From contig NZ_PJMW01000001.1 in NCBI RefSeq assembly GCF_002846365.1, positions 372,001-436,000 of the forward strand: DNA of 64,000 nucleotides, in the 5' to 3' direction. A program made the translations under genes and the position numbers. Below, in pieces: positions 1 to 8,604 of the stretch. The notes beneath the pieces were generated by a model that worked only from the letters and a program-made list of their open reading frames with translations, had not been told where the DNA came from and searched no databases. Every line of letters begins with the position of its first letter. The first letter of the stretch is position 1. Origin of the DNA: Nocardia fluminea. Its GTDB lineage: Bacteria > Actinomycetota > Actinomycetes > Mycobacteriales > Mycobacteriaceae.

Positions 1-780
1 ATTTCCCGCGAAACGGTCGTCGGTGAGCATCAGCCGCAAGGTGTTGACCACCAGGTTCAGCATCGGCTCGATGCCCGCGCCGTAGAGCACCAGCAGCTGG
101 TGCACCATTTCCTCGTCGGTCAGCGCCGCCTGGTGCTGGAGCAACCGGGTGGCGACATCGTCACCGGGCTCGCGCTGACGCAATCCCACCAGATCAGCGA
201 GTGCGGAGGCCAGCAGGTTGTTGCCCGCCTCGGCGTCGTCACCCTCGAAGATCTGCGCCATCCCGGTGGCGACCTGCTGCCCGATCTCGGGGGTGCACCC
301 GAGCATCGAGTTCAGCGCCTGGAACACCAGCGGAAACGCGTACTGGCTCAACAGGTCCGCCGACCCGGTCGCGCAGAAGCTGTTGATGAGCGGGATGGCG
401 AACTGTTCGACGGTGCTGTGCATCGCGTACAGATCCACCCCGGCGATGCCGGCGACGTTGGCCTGCCGATATCGCGCGTGCTCGGCACCGGTGGTGCGCA
501 GCGCGGCGGGACGGAACTGCAACATCGGCAGCACCGGGCAGTCCAGTGGGATGTCGCGTTGCCACATCCGGGGGTCGGCCGGGAAGTGCTCCGGGTCGTT
601 GAGAATGCGCACCGCGGTGTGATAGCCGATCACCAGCGTGGCCCGGATGCCCGGCGACAACTCCACCGGCACCACCGAGCCGAACCGGCGGCGCATCCGC
701 TGATAGGCCGCCTGGGGATCAGCGGCGAATTCGGGTGCCCACATCGCCACCCGTTCGTCGGCGGCGATATCGACCGTCAT
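1..780 (-). CDS. Cytochrome P450 of a conservon, C-terminus beyond left edge
   Basis: About 260 N-terminal codons are present; the heme-ligand Cys region lies outside the window. Seen: a C-helix-like GAEHARYRQ near residue 100 and an I-helix-like segment LVLYGAGIEPM near residue 232. The acid-Thr pair usual in the I-helix of monooxygenases is not visible there (IEPM instead of an E/D-T pair). The ATG overlaps the TGA of the upstream GTPase gene as ATGA, so it is translationally coupled as the last gene of the cvnA-B-C-D set. Known for the family: conservons of actinomycetes often end in a P450 whose substrate is unknown. The altered I-helix may mean non-standard oxygen activation (inference). 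Confidence 0.9.
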   Translation of the reverse strand, partial: MTVDIAADERVAMWAPEFAADPQAAYQRMRRRFGSVVPVELSPGIRATLVIGYHTAVRILNDPEHFPADPRMWQRDIPLDCPVLPMLQFRPAALRTTGAEHARYRQANVAGIAGVDLYAMHSTVEQFAIPLINSFCATGSADLLSQYAFPLVFQALNSMLGCTPEIGQQVATGMAQIFEGDDAEAGNNLLASALADLVGLRQREPGDDVATRLLQHQAALTDEEMVHQLLVLYGAGIEPMLNLVVNTLRLMLTDDRFAGN

Positions 781-1379
781 GACGCTGTTGCTTCCTGTCT
801 GCGAAAGAGATACTCCGCCAGAGTGATCAGTGCCCGCAGGCCCTGATCCCGACGACGGGCGTCGAGCGCGATCACCGGAGTATCGGCCGCGAGGTCGAGC
901 GCCTCGCGCACCTCCTCGAGCGGGTAGCGCCGGAACCCTTCGAATTCGTTCACCGCCACCGCGTAGGGCACGCCGCGCTGTTCCAGCGCCGAGAGCACGT
1001 CGTCGGCCTTCTCGATGCGCCGGGTGTCGACGAGCACCAGCGCCCCGAGGGCGCCACGAGCCAGTTCCTCCCACAGCGGGGCGAACCGTTCCTGACCCGG
1101 TGTGCCGAACAGATACAGTGCCAGTTGCGGATTCAGGGTGATGCGGCCGAAATCCAGTGCGACGGTGGTCGACACCTTGCTGCCCAGGCCCGCCATGTCG
1201 TCGACACCGATGCTGGCCTCGGTGATCGTCTCTTCCGTGCGCAGTGGCCTGATCTCGGACACGCCACAGACGAAGGTGGTCTTGCCGACACCGAAATTGC
1301 CTGCGACCAGGATCTTCACCGACCGTGTCACGGTTTCCGCGACGTAGTCGACCTCATCCCGCGATGGCGCGGAGGCCAT
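777..1379 (-). CDS. cvnD: Conservon GTPase (CvnD-like)
   Basis: A 200-residue small Ras-like GTPase. The P-loop AGNFGVGKTTF is at about residues 26-36, the Walker B-like DTRRIEK follows, and VNEFEG near residue 140 stands where NKxD is expected. The FGTPGQERF stretch matches the switch II GQ motif of these proteins. A strong RBS (AAGGAGGT) lies just upstream inside cvnC, so the ATG at 1379 is secure. It overlaps cvnC by 26 bp and the P450 gene by 4 bp. In conservons the GTPase is thought to work with the CvnA-B-C proteins as a membrane-linked, G-protein-like signalling complex; its signal here is unknown. Confidence 0.93.
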   Translation of the reverse strand: MASAPSRDEVDYVAETVTRSVKILVAGNFGVGKTTFVCGVSEIRPLRTEETITEASIGVDDMAGLGSKVSTTVALDFGRITLNPQLALYLFGTPGQERFAPLWEELARGALGALVLVDTRRIEKADDVLSALEQRGVPYAVAVNEFEGFRRYPLEEVREALDLAADTPVIALDARRRDQGLRALITLAEYLFRRQEATAS

Positions 1380-1704
1380 GCAGCACCTCCTTGATCAATG
1401 CGAGTTCCGGCTTCACCTGTGCCGGGGTGGGGCAGTGCAGGTGACCGCTGTCGAGCAGATCGGAGACGATGATCTTCACGACGGAGGCGGGCAGGTCGAG
1501 ATAAGCCGACAGCTCGGCGATCGACAGGGCGCCGCGGCGGCTGGTGAGGGCCAGCAGACGACGCTCGTCGGGGCGGTGATCGGGGCGTGCGTCCTCGACG
1601 GCACGGACCAGGGTCACCAGGTCCAGGTCATGGGCGGCACGCACCCGCCCGCCGGTGCGCACATAGGACCGCACCAGGTCGGGATCGCGCCTGCCGCGGC
1701 TCAA
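1354..1704 (-). CDS. cvnC: DUF742 protein of a conservon (CvnC-like)
   Basis: A 116-residue DUF742 protein with a winged-helix-like core: SIAELSAYLDLPASVVKII near residues 60-79, then DLLDSGHLH. The longest start is a TTG whose TGA overlap (TTGA) touches the cvnB stop. A GGGAGGA sequence lies unusually close (about 2 nt), so a start a few codons later, such as the GTG at codon 11, is possible. It lies between cvnB and cvnD, all overlapping, which supports one transcript. Role by family: an accessory component of the CvnA-D signalling complex. Confidence 0.88.
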   Translation of the reverse strand: MSRGRRDPDLVRSYVRTGGRVRAAHDLDLVTLVRAVEDARPDHRPDERRLLALTSRRGALSIAELSAYLDLPASVVKIIVSDLLDSGHLHCPTPAQVKPELALIKEVLHGLRAIAG

Positions 1705-2114
1705 TTCCTCCCGCCTAGGCGGGGCGCGCTGCCGATCTCGTGACCCACGCGCGAGGCCAGTTCGTTCATCCGATGCGCCACCAGCGCGACGTCGACATCG
1801 GGAGTGGTGGCGACCCCGAGCAGCGCGCCCGCGCCCGCGGCGGTGATCATGATCATGCCCTCGTCGTACTCGGTCATGTTCTGGCGCACCGTGTTCGAGG
1901 GGCCACCGCAGAACTCACCGAGCGCCTTGCCGAGCGAGCGCAGGCCGGAGGCGGCCGCGGCGAACCGTTCGGCGTCGTCTTTCAGCACGCCACCGGAGTG
2001 GGCGATGCGCAGTCCGTCCTCGGACAGCAGGACCGCGAAGCGGACCCCGGGGATCTCGAGATCCTCGAGCAGCCACGCCAATCGGTTGGTGCTATCGGCT
2101 ACCGGTGTGCTCAT
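1701..2114 (-). CDS. cvnB: Roadblock/LC7 protein of a conservon (CvnB-like)
   Basis: A 137-residue Roadblock/LC7 domain protein, typical of regulators that bind small GTPases (MglB/CvnB class). Seen: N-terminal LAWLLEDLEIPGVRFAVLLS and the central AAAASGLRSLGKALGEFCG helix. The ATG at 2114 is preceded by GGAAGGAA, which decides the start against a longer open frame to 2153. It overlaps the end of cvnA by 23 bp and cvnC by 4 bp. In this family the protein is expected to contact the downstream GTPase. Confidence 0.92.
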   Translation of the reverse strand: MSTPVADSTNRLAWLLEDLEIPGVRFAVLLSEDGLRIAHSGGVLKDDAERFAAAASGLRSLGKALGEFCGGPSNTVRQNMTEYDEGMIMITAAGAGALLGVATTPDVDVALVAHRMNELASRVGHEIGSAPRLGGRN

Positions 2115-3471
2115 CGGCTGTTCCTTCCGTGGTTCGCTCGGCCGCAGCGGCACGACCGCTGCGGGATCCGCTGCGCCAGGCAGCGGCGAGGTCGGGGCGC
2201 GCCTGCCCCGACTCGGTCGTTACCCCCGCCGAATCCGGGGCAACCGGTCTGCGGCGGCGCTTGGGCAGCCCGCCGCTGGTGATCTCGTGGACGTCGGCGC
2301 CGGGCGATTCGATTTCGGCGACCGGCACCGGAATATGTGCGGGTGCGGCGAGTTCGGGCTCGGGCAGGCGCGGTGCGTCGCCACTCACCAGCAACGCCGA
2401 CGGTACATAGACCATCGCCCGCATGCCACCGAAGATGTTGGGCCCGTCCACGTGCACGGAGAACCCGTAACGCCGGGCCAGCGCCGCGATGCCGGGGAAG
2501 CCGACCTTCGGCGCGGGGCCGAGATCGTGGATGTCGACCGGGCGTTCGCCACTGAGCACCAGTCGCGCGTCCTCGAGCTGCTCGGGACTCATCCGCATAC
2601 CCGCGTCGTCGATGATCACGGTGACACCGTGATGGCCCTCCTGGAAACCGATCTCGACGAACGACGACGGCGGCGAGTAACGCAGCGCGTTGTCGAGCAG
2701 AGTCGCCATGGTGTGCACGAGCGGTTCGACCGCGCGGCTGATCACGATCCGGTCCGACTGCGCCGCCCGGACCCGCAGGTATTCCCTGACCCGCCCGGTC
2801 GCGCCGCCCGCCACGTCGGTGAGCGACTGCTGCGGCCACCGGCGCCCCGGCAGACCGCCGGAGACGATCACATAGGACTGCGCCTGCCGGATCATCTGCT
2901 GCACGGTGTGGTCGATCCGGGTGAGCGTTTCGTAGATGGCGTCGTCGCGGTGTTCGCGCAGCGCGGCACTGACGACCTGTCCGAGGTCGGTGCCCAGGCT
3001 CACCACCGAGGTGCCGAACGAACGCACCGCGGCGCTGGTCGCCGCTCGCGAGGATGCCGAGAGTTCGGCGCGGGTCTGTTCCTGGGCGGCCTGTATCTCG
3101 CCGAGGCGACGTTGTTCGCCGTAGCGTTCGACCATCGCCCTGGTTTCCTCGGCGACCACGCGCAAGTCCTCGGCATGACCCGTGGCAATCCATTGCAGCG
3201 CTTGGCCGAACTGCGAATCACCCAGTTCCACCGGCAGGTCCACCGCGACCGAGGGGATCTCGTGGCGGCGTACCGCGGCGGTGATCGCGGGCAGCGTGTT
3301 GTGCGCCAGCTGCATCAAGGCGTTCTCGCAGGCGAGGCGCTCGCGGATGGCGGCGTCGGCCCGCTGCCGCTGTCGGCGCTCGTTGCGCATGGCCATGACA
3401 CTGACCGCGATAGCGAGCAGTAACAGCGGCGCACCGATGACGAGCAACAGCACCGCGATTCCTGAGTTCAT
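2092..3471 (-). CDS. cvnA: Membrane sensor with histidine-kinase-type ATPase (CvnA-like)
   Basis: About 459 residues. One N-terminal membrane segment (LLLVIGAPLLLLAIAVSVM) is followed by a charged linker, a long coiled region and a C-terminal GHKL ATPase. The N-box reads LLDNALRYSPP, the G1-like box DDAGMRMS, and a glycine-rich G2 region follows. No clear phospho-accepting H-box was identified. The start at 3471 puts the membrane segment at the N-terminus, as in relatives; a frame open to 3639 is less likely. It heads the conservon, probably transcribed from the 300-bp divergent region shared with the gene at 3769. Proposed role: input component anchored in the membrane. Confidence 0.9.
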   Translation of the reverse strand: MNSGIAVLLLVIGAPLLLLAIAVSVMAMRNERRQRQRADAAIRERLACENALMQLAHNTLPAITAAVRRHEIPSVAVDLPVELGDSQFGQALQWIATGHAEDLRVVAEETRAMVERYGEQRRLGEIQAAQEQTRAELSASSRAATSAAVRSFGTSVVSLGTDLGQVVSAALREHRDDAIYETLTRIDHTVQQMIRQAQSYVIVSGGLPGRRWPQQSLTDVAGGATGRVREYLRVRAAQSDRIVISRAVEPLVHTMATLLDNALRYSPPSSFVEIGFQEGHHGVTVIIDDAGMRMSPEQLEDARLVLSGERPVDIHDLGPAPKVGFPGIAALARRYGFSVHVDGPNIFGGMRAMVYVPSALLVSGDAPRLPEPELAAPAHIPVPVAEIESPGADVHEITSGGLPKRRRRPVAPDSAGVTTESGQARPDLAAAWRSGSRSGRAAAAERTTEGTADEHTGSR

Positions 3472-3768
3472 CAGATCTTTCGTCGTCCTCGACCACACGG
3501 CGCTGTTGCCGGTGGCCCTCGCCGGCCGGCCCGCCGAGGCATTCGCTTTCCGCCGCGGAGTGACGTCGAATACTCGATTCACACGGCTCACTTCCAGCGA
3601 CCCGCCACACATTAGCAGCACACGTAACAATCGCGACACGGATCTTGCTGTCTGCCATCATGTTTCCCGCCCGAAACACGACACGATGCTGGACGGTTGA
3701 TCTATTCTGATTCGCTATGCCTCGAGCTGATGCTGACGGAACCGCGGGTACCGGATAATATCGCCGAC

Positions 3769-4200
3769 GTGGCGAAACTGAAGCTTTCCGTCGATGTCCC
3801 CGTCCCGCCGGACCAGGCCTGGGCGCACGCGTCCGACCTTCCCCACCTCGGCGATTGGCTGACCATTCACGAGGCGTGGCGCGGAACGCTGCCCGAGGAG
3901 CTGACTTCGGGCACGGTTCTCGTCGGCATCGCCCGCGTGAAGGGCTTCCGCAACAAGGTCACCTGGACCGTGCGCACCGCCGAGCCGCCGCGCAAGCTCG
4001 CGCTCACCGGCACCGGTATCGGTGGCACCAAGTTCGGCCTCGGCCTGCTCGTCGAGCCGAAGGGCAGCGGGTCGAAGGTGAGCGTCGACATCGACCTCGG
4101 CGGCGCACCGCTGTTCGGTCCGATCGGCTCCGCCGTCGCGAAGGCGCTGCGCGGCGATATCGAGCGCTCCCTCGAGATGTTCGTCAAGCTCTACGGCTGA
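3769..4200 (+). CDS. SRPBCC-fold protein, Rv0910-like
   Basis: 143 residues from the GTG at 3769 (MAKLKLSVDVPVPPDQAW); an in-frame ATG at 3697 would add 24 residues without family support. The whole sequence follows mycobacterial Rv0910: an N-terminal strand, ASDLPHLGDWLTIH, and a C-terminal FGPIGSAVAKALRGDIERSLEMFV helix. That helix-grip fold binds hydrophobic ligands. Rv0910 is listed as the toxin of a Rv0909/Rv0910 pair, but no small antitoxin-like gene precedes this copy, so a toxin role is doubtful here. It ends 11 bp before a strong hairpin. Confidence 0.85.
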   Translation: MAKLKLSVDVPVPPDQAWAHASDLPHLGDWLTIHEAWRGTLPEELTSGTVLVGIARVKGFRNKVTWTVRTAEPPRKLALTGTGIGGTKFGLGLLVEPKGSGSKVSVDIDLGGAPLFGPIGSAVAKALRGDIERSLEMFVKLYG

Positions 4201-4211
4201 CCCCCCGACGT

Positions 4212-4250
4212 GAAAGCCCGGACGCGACATGGTGTCGCGTCCGGGCTTTC
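4212..4250. terminator. Perfect 18-bp hairpin between convergent genes
   Basis: Arms GAAAGCCCGGACGCGACA (4212-4229) and its exact complement (4233-4250) enclose a 3-nt loop. A TTTT lies just beyond on the plus strand. It sits between the stops of the SRPBCC gene (+) and the DHA2 transporter (-), so it can end both transcripts. Confidence 0.9.
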
Positions 4251-4263
4251 GTTTTCGGGGCGA

Positions 4264-5796
4264 TCAGGCCAGCGCCACCGCTTCCGCGTCGATCGGTGCC
4301 TTCGGCTTGGTCCGCGGCAGGAAGAACGCCGGAATCAGCGTCAGCAGCGCGAGCACCACGGTGACCCAGTAGGTGTTGCTGAACGCTGTCGCCGCCAGGT
4401 CGAGTCCCTGTTCGATGACCGACGGGGGGACCTGCGCGGCGAGGTCGGGATCGGCATTGGCCCCGATCGCGACCTTCGCTTCCGGGTGATCGTTGAGCTG
4501 GGCGGCCAGTACGACCGACATCGTCGCCGTGCCGATCGACGCCGCGGTCTGGTTGATGATGTTCATCAAGGTCGAACCGCGCGCGACCTGTGCGTGCGAG
4601 AGCGTCTGGATCGCGGCGGTCATCACCGGCATCATGGTGCAGCCCATGCCGAGACCCATCACGAACAGCGCCCCGCCGATCAGCAGGTAGGAGGTGTCGG
4701 CACCCAGCTGCGTGAACCCGGCCAGGCCGAGCGTGATGAAGGTGATGCCGAACATGACGATCTTGCCGGGACCGATCTTGTCGACCAGGAATCCCGCGAT
4801 GGGCATCGTCAGCATGGCGCCGATGCCCTGTGGCGCCATGAGCAGACCGGCGTCGAACGCGCTCTCCCCGCGCACCTGCTGCAAATAGTTTGGCAGCAGG
4901 AAGCCCGCCCCGAAGAACGCCGTCGCGAACAGCGACATGGTGAGCACGGAATAGCGCAGCGACGGATTGGAGAACAGCCGCAGGTCGATCAGCGGATGCT
5001 CGGTGCGCAGCGCGTGGAACACGAACGCCACCAGCAGTACCGCGCCGATGATCGCCGGAATCAGCACGCGCGCGGCCATGACGGTGCCCTTCTCCGGAAT
5101 GGAGGAGACACCGAACAGGAACAGCGCCAGGCCCGGCGAGGCGAGCAGCATGCCGAGGAAGTCGAACGCTTCCGAGGGCTTGGGCTTGTCGGGAGACAGC
5201 ACGACCCAGGCCAGGATCAGCGCGACGATACCCAGCGGCAGATTGATCAGGAAGATCCAGTGCCAGCTGAAGGAGTCGATGAGCCAGCCACCGAGAATGG
5301 GGCCACAGATGGGGCCGAGCAGCATGGGCACGCCGAGCACGGCCATCACGCGCCCGATCCGCTGCGGGCCCGCGGCGTGGGTCATGATCGTCATGCCGAG
5401 GGGCATGAGCATGCCGCCGCCGATGCCCTGGATGACGCGGAACGCCACCAGCGACTCGATACTCCATGCCATCGAACACAACACCGACCCGATGATGAAG
5501 AAGGTCAGCGCCGCCATGTAGAGGCGTTTGGTGCCGAATCGGTCCGCGGCCCAGCCGGTCATCGGGATGACCGAGGCCAGCGCCAAGGTGTAACCGGTCA
5601 TGGTCCAGGCGACGACCTCGACGGAGGCGTTGAAGTCCTGCATGAACGTCGGGATCGCCACGGTGACGACGGTGATGTCGAGAATCGACATCACCGCACC
5701 GAGAACGACGACGCCCGCCACCTTCAGTACGGCGGCATCCAGCTTGTCACGAGTGCGATCGGGCGCGGCGGCACCGATATCCGGAGGTTTCGTCAC
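4264..5796 (-). CDS. DHA2-family MFS multidrug exporter
   Basis: 510 residues with about 14 predicted membrane spans. The helix-1 motif LDITVVTVAIPTF (about residues 40-52), the loop 2-3 motif GWAADRFGTKRLY (about 80-92) and the helix-5 region LGPICGPILGGWLI place it in the EmrB/QacA 14-helix drug:H+ antiporter group. The start is a GTG with no strong RBS. It lies 68 bp downstream of the DapA-like gene on the same strand, so co-transcription is possible. Substrate unknown. Confidence 0.92.
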   Translation of the reverse strand: MTKPPDIGAAAPDRTRDKLDAAVLKVAGVVVLGAVMSILDITVVTVAIPTFMQDFNASVEVVAWTMTGYTLALASVIPMTGWAADRFGTKRLYMAALTFFIIGSVLCSMAWSIESLVAFRVIQGIGGGMLMPLGMTIMTHAAGPQRIGRVMAVLGVPMLLGPICGPILGGWLIDSFSWHWIFLINLPLGIVALILAWVVLSPDKPKPSEAFDFLGMLLASPGLALFLFGVSSIPEKGTVMAARVLIPAIIGAVLLVAFVFHALRTEHPLIDLRLFSNPSLRYSVLTMSLFATAFFGAGFLLPNYLQQVRGESAFDAGLLMAPQGIGAMLTMPIAGFLVDKIGPGKIVMFGITFITLGLAGFTQLGADTSYLLIGGALFVMGLGMGCTMMPVMTAAIQTLSHAQVARGSTLMNIINQTAASIGTATMSVVLAAQLNDHPEAKVAIGANADPDLAAQVPPSVIEQGLDLAATAFSNTYWVTVVLALLTLIPAFFLPRTKPKAPIDAEAVALA

Positions 5797-5864
5797 CGGT
5801 TAACCCAAGCACTTTTCGCTCCCGGTGACCAGTGAAATCTATTGTTCGCGATCCGGTCTCGATG

Positions 5865-6755
5865 TCACACCCGCGAAATCGTCGCCGCCTCGCTCGCCAT
5901 GAGTGCCGCCCGCGTCGCGGCGCTGGAGGCGGGCAGCATCGGCAGTCGAACCGCCGCGCTGGAAATCTGGCCGCGCTCGGCCAGTACCGCCTTGATGACC
6001 GTCGGGTTGGGCTCGGCGAACAACGCCGCTCCGAGCGCGTCGAGGCTGTCGCCGATGGCGCGGGCCCTGGTGACGTCACCGGCGTGCCACGCCTCGATGA
6101 GGTCGGCGTATTCGCGGGGCGCGATATTGGCCGCGGCGAGGATCGCACCGTGCGCGCCGAGGGCCAGCAGCGCGGAGGCGAATCGGTCGTCGCCGCTGAG
6201 CACTGTCGCCGGTGTGTGCGCGGCCATCAATTCGACACTGGCCGCGTCGATTCCGCCGACGGCGTGTTTGAACCCGGCGATGTTCGGTGTGTTCGCGAGC
6301 CGGATCAGCGTGCTGCCGCTCAGCGGGCGCCCCGTGCGGTGCGGCACGTCGTAGACGAGCACCGGTGCCGGGCTGACCGCTGCCAGCTGCGTGAAGTGCG
6401 CGATCACGCCTTCTTCGCTGGGCCGCACGTAGTAGGGCACCACCGCCAGCACGGCCGCGACCGGCCGCCCGAGTTCGGCGATGGCCCTGACCGATTCCGC
6501 GGTGGCGTTGCCGCCCGCGCAGGCGATCAGCGGTGCGCCGCGGTCGGCGGCCACGCCGGCGCAGATGTCCAGGACGCGCGCGCGCTCGAAGGCGGTGAGC
6601 GCGGACGGCTCCGCGGTGGTGCCGAGCGCGACGAGTCCGGTGGCACCCGCGTCGAGGACGGCGTGCGCGTGCCGTTCCAGTGCGGCGGGCTCGACCGCCC
6701 CGTCAGCGGTGAACGGCGTGATCAGGGGGACGAAGAGGCCGTGTAGCGATGTCAT
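5865..6755 (-). CDS. DapA-family class I lyase/aldolase
   Basis: 296 residues, the normal DHDPS/NAL length. The GTTAEPSAL motif (usual GTTGE) is near residue 45, YDVPHRTG carries the conserved Tyr (about 134-141), and GFKHAVGG carries the Schiff-base Lys (about 160). Ala replaces Gly in GTTGE, which suggests a substrate other than the lysine-pathway one. It is transcribed away from a LysR gene across a 71-bp region, the usual layout for LysR control, which points to catabolism of a small keto-acid-derived compound. Confidence 0.88.
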   Translation of the reverse strand: MTSLHGLFVPLITPFTADGAVEPAALERHAHAVLDAGATGLVALGTTAEPSALTAFERARVLDICAGVAADRGAPLIACAGGNATAESVRAIAELGRPVAAVLAVVPYYVRPSEEGVIAHFTQLAAVSPAPVLVYDVPHRTGRPLSGSTLIRLANTPNIAGFKHAVGGIDAASVELMAAHTPATVLSGDDRFASALLALGAHGAILAAANIAPREYADLIEAWHAGDVTRARAIGDSLDALGAALFAEPNPTVIKAVLAERGQISSAAVRLPMLPASSAATRAALMASEAATISRV

Positions 6756-6789
6756 GGTCCTATCGTCGAGCCCGAACTACCATCAGGTC

Positions 6790-6826
6790 CAGTTCACATT
6801 CATGATGCCGACCGTAAGCTGAACTG
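6790..6826. promoter_or_regulatory. Inverted repeat, candidate LysR binding region
   Basis: CAGTTCA (6790-6796) and its exact complement TGAACTG (6820-6826) are separated by 23 bp, about three helical turns centre to centre. They lie between the divergent DapA-like and LysR genes; the second arm abuts the LysR start codon. Binding by the LysR protein is inferred. Confidence 0.45.
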
Positions 6827-7699
6827 ATGCTCGATGTCCGCAAACTTCGCTTGCTCCGCGAACTCGCCCACCGCGGCACCATCGCCGCGGTCGCCGAGGC
6901 GCTCAGCTATACGCCCTCGGCGGTCTCCCAGCAGCTCACCGCCCTCGAACGCGAAGCGGGTGTCCCGCTGCTCGAACGCTCTGGCCGGCGCGTCACTCTC
7001 ACCCCTGCCGCCCAGCTCCTCGTCGGACACACCGAGACGATCCTGGCCGCCCTCGAACACGCCGACGCCGAACTGTCCTGCACCCGCGATGAGCTGGCAG
7101 GAACCCTGCGCATCGGCACCTTCCCGACCGCGGCGCGCACCCTGCTGTCCCCCGCCCTCGTCACCTTGAGCACCGACCATCCTCGTCTGGAACTCACCGT
7201 CTCCGAGATCGACCCTGCCGACATCCCGAACGCCCTGCGCGCGGGCACCCTGGATATCGCGCTCACCCACGACTACGACCTGGTTCCCGCCGACACGGAC
7301 CCCTCTTTGCAAACCGAGCCGCTGCACACCGAAACCGTCTACCTCGCCACGCTGACCCCCGTGCCCGCCGAGGATTCACTGGCAGCCCACCGCCAATCCC
7401 CCTGGATCGCGGGCACCCCCGGCACCCTGTGCCACACCCTGACGATCCGAGCCTGCCAGGCAACAGGATTCACCCCCCACATCCGCCACCACGCCGACGA
7501 CTTCGACACCGTCCTGACCCTCGTCGCCGCGGGCGCAGGCACCGCGATAGTCCCCGCCCTCGCCCTCTACGCACCCCCCGAACAGATCACCCTCACTCCC
7601 CTACCCATCCGCCGCCACACCCACCTGGCCTACCGCAACGGCACCGGTCTCCACCCGGCGATCCACGCCGCTCGCCTCGCCCTGCACGCCGCGGCCTAG
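6827..7699 (+). CDS. LysR-family transcriptional regulator
   Basis: 290 residues. The N-terminal winged helix (LRLLRELAHRGTIAAVAEAL, then TPSAVSQQLTALEREAGVPLLERSGRRVTLT) is textbook LysR, followed by a periplasmic-binding-like effector domain. Divergent from the DapA-like lyase, which is its likely target. The ATG is immediately preceded by one arm of an inverted repeat. Convergent with the GntR gene. Confidence 0.93.
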   Translation: MLDVRKLRLLRELAHRGTIAAVAEALSYTPSAVSQQLTALEREAGVPLLERSGRRVTLTPAAQLLVGHTETILAALEHADAELSCTRDELAGTLRIGTFPTAARTLLSPALVTLSTDHPRLELTVSEIDPADIPNALRAGTLDIALTHDYDLVPADTDPSLQTEPLHTETVYLATLTPVPAEDSLAAHRQSPWIAGTPGTLCHTLTIRACQATGFTPHIRHHADDFDTVLTLVAAGAGTAIVPALALYAPPEQITLTPLPIRRHTHLAYRNGTGLHPAIHAARLALHAAA

Positions 7700-7734
7700 C
7701 AGCACCGGACTTTCACCCCGCACCGCGGAGAGTT

Positions 7735-8469
7735 TCAGGCGCTTTTGCCCCGCTGGCGGGTGCGGGTGGCCGAGACGGGGTCGATGGCGGGCATGGACCA
7801 CTTCGCAGACAGAGCCAGGCTGGGCTCCCGGCCGGAAGCTACATGGCGGTACGCGATTTCGGCGGCCGCGTCGGGGTCGTTGGCGGCGATCGCGGCATAC
7901 AGGGCTTCGTGTTCGTCGCATTGGGTGCCGGGGTCGCGTTCCTTGGTCAGGTGGAACAGCCAGCGGACCCGGGATTCCAAGGGACGCAGCAACGATTGCA
8001 GCAGTGGGTTGCCGGAGACCTCGACGATGACGGCGTGAAAGCCCGCGTTGGCGGCGGCGATCGCGGCCTGATCGCCTCGGGTGGTGGCCTGGCGGGCCGC
8101 GCTCAGCTGCGCGCGCAGGGCAGCGAGATCGGCCGGTTCGGCGCGTTCGGCGGCCAGGCGCGCGGCGAGGACTTCGAGACTCTCGCGGACATCGAACAGA
8201 TCGCGCACGTCGGTCACCGTGAACGGGGCCACGATCGCGCCCTGCCTCGGCACGATCACGACCAGACCTTCGCGTTCGAGCATCTGCAGTGCCTCGCGCA
8301 GGGGGATCCGCGAGATGGCCAGCTCGGTCGCGAGGTCGCGTTCCACCAGCCGCTGACCGGGGCTCAAGCGCAGATCGATGATCCGGTCGCGCAGCTCCTC
8401 GTAGGCCCGATCCCGCAGCGATTTCTTCGCCGGTTCGTCTGCCACCGCACCATCCTTCTGCTCTCGCAC
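7735..8469 (-). CDS. GntR-family regulator, FCD subgroup
   Basis: 244 residues. An N-terminal winged helix (AYEELRDRIIDLRLSPGQRLVERDLA, ISRIPLREALQMLEREGLV) is joined to an all-helical FCD effector domain with metal-ligand-type histidines (FHAVIVEVSGN near residue 145). It faces the BMP-type importer operon across 135 bp that contain a GTATAC palindrome, so it very probably controls that operon and itself. Confidence 0.92.
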   Translation of the reverse strand: MREQKDGAVADEPAKKSLRDRAYEELRDRIIDLRLSPGQRLVERDLATELAISRIPLREALQMLEREGLVVIVPRQGAIVAPFTVTDVRDLFDVRESLEVLAARLAAERAEPADLAALRAQLSAARQATTRGDQAAIAAANAGFHAVIVEVSGNPLLQSLLRPLESRVRWLFHLTKERDPGTQCDEHEALYAAIAANDPDAAAEIAYRHVASGREPSLALSAKWSMPAIDPVSATRTRQRGKSA

Positions 8470-8552
8470 AACCCCAACGGTAGCCCGCCGGCCGCGTGCG
8501 ACCGTTTCTTACTTTTCGGTAATCCGCCCGTCATCTACGGGCCCCAGGCTGA

Positions 8553-8576
8553 CACTTAACGGTATACCGCTAAGTG
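8553..8576. promoter_or_regulatory. 24-bp palindrome with GTATAC core, candidate GntR operator
   Basis: The central CGGTATACCG (8560-8569) is a perfect palindrome. It is flanked, after one mismatched pair, by CACTTA (8553-8558) and TAAGTG (8571-8576), so 11 of 12 base pairs are symmetric. FCD-type GntR proteins commonly bind sites centred on GTATAC. It lies 28 bp upstream of the BMP lipoprotein start, where binding would block the promoter. Confidence 0.75.
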
Positions 8577-8604
8577 AGCGGTTCGTTCGATCAAGGAGTA
8601 CCCC

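Noticed and set aside
1804..3423. 539-codon open frame on the plus strand opposite cvnA
   Set aside because: Antisense shadow of a GC-rich gene; composition is Arg/His/Pro background and the opposite strand encodes a recognisable sensor.
4210..5835. 541-codon plus-strand frame opposite the DHA2 exporter
   Set aside because: Low-complexity antisense translation; the minus strand has a full 14-span transporter.
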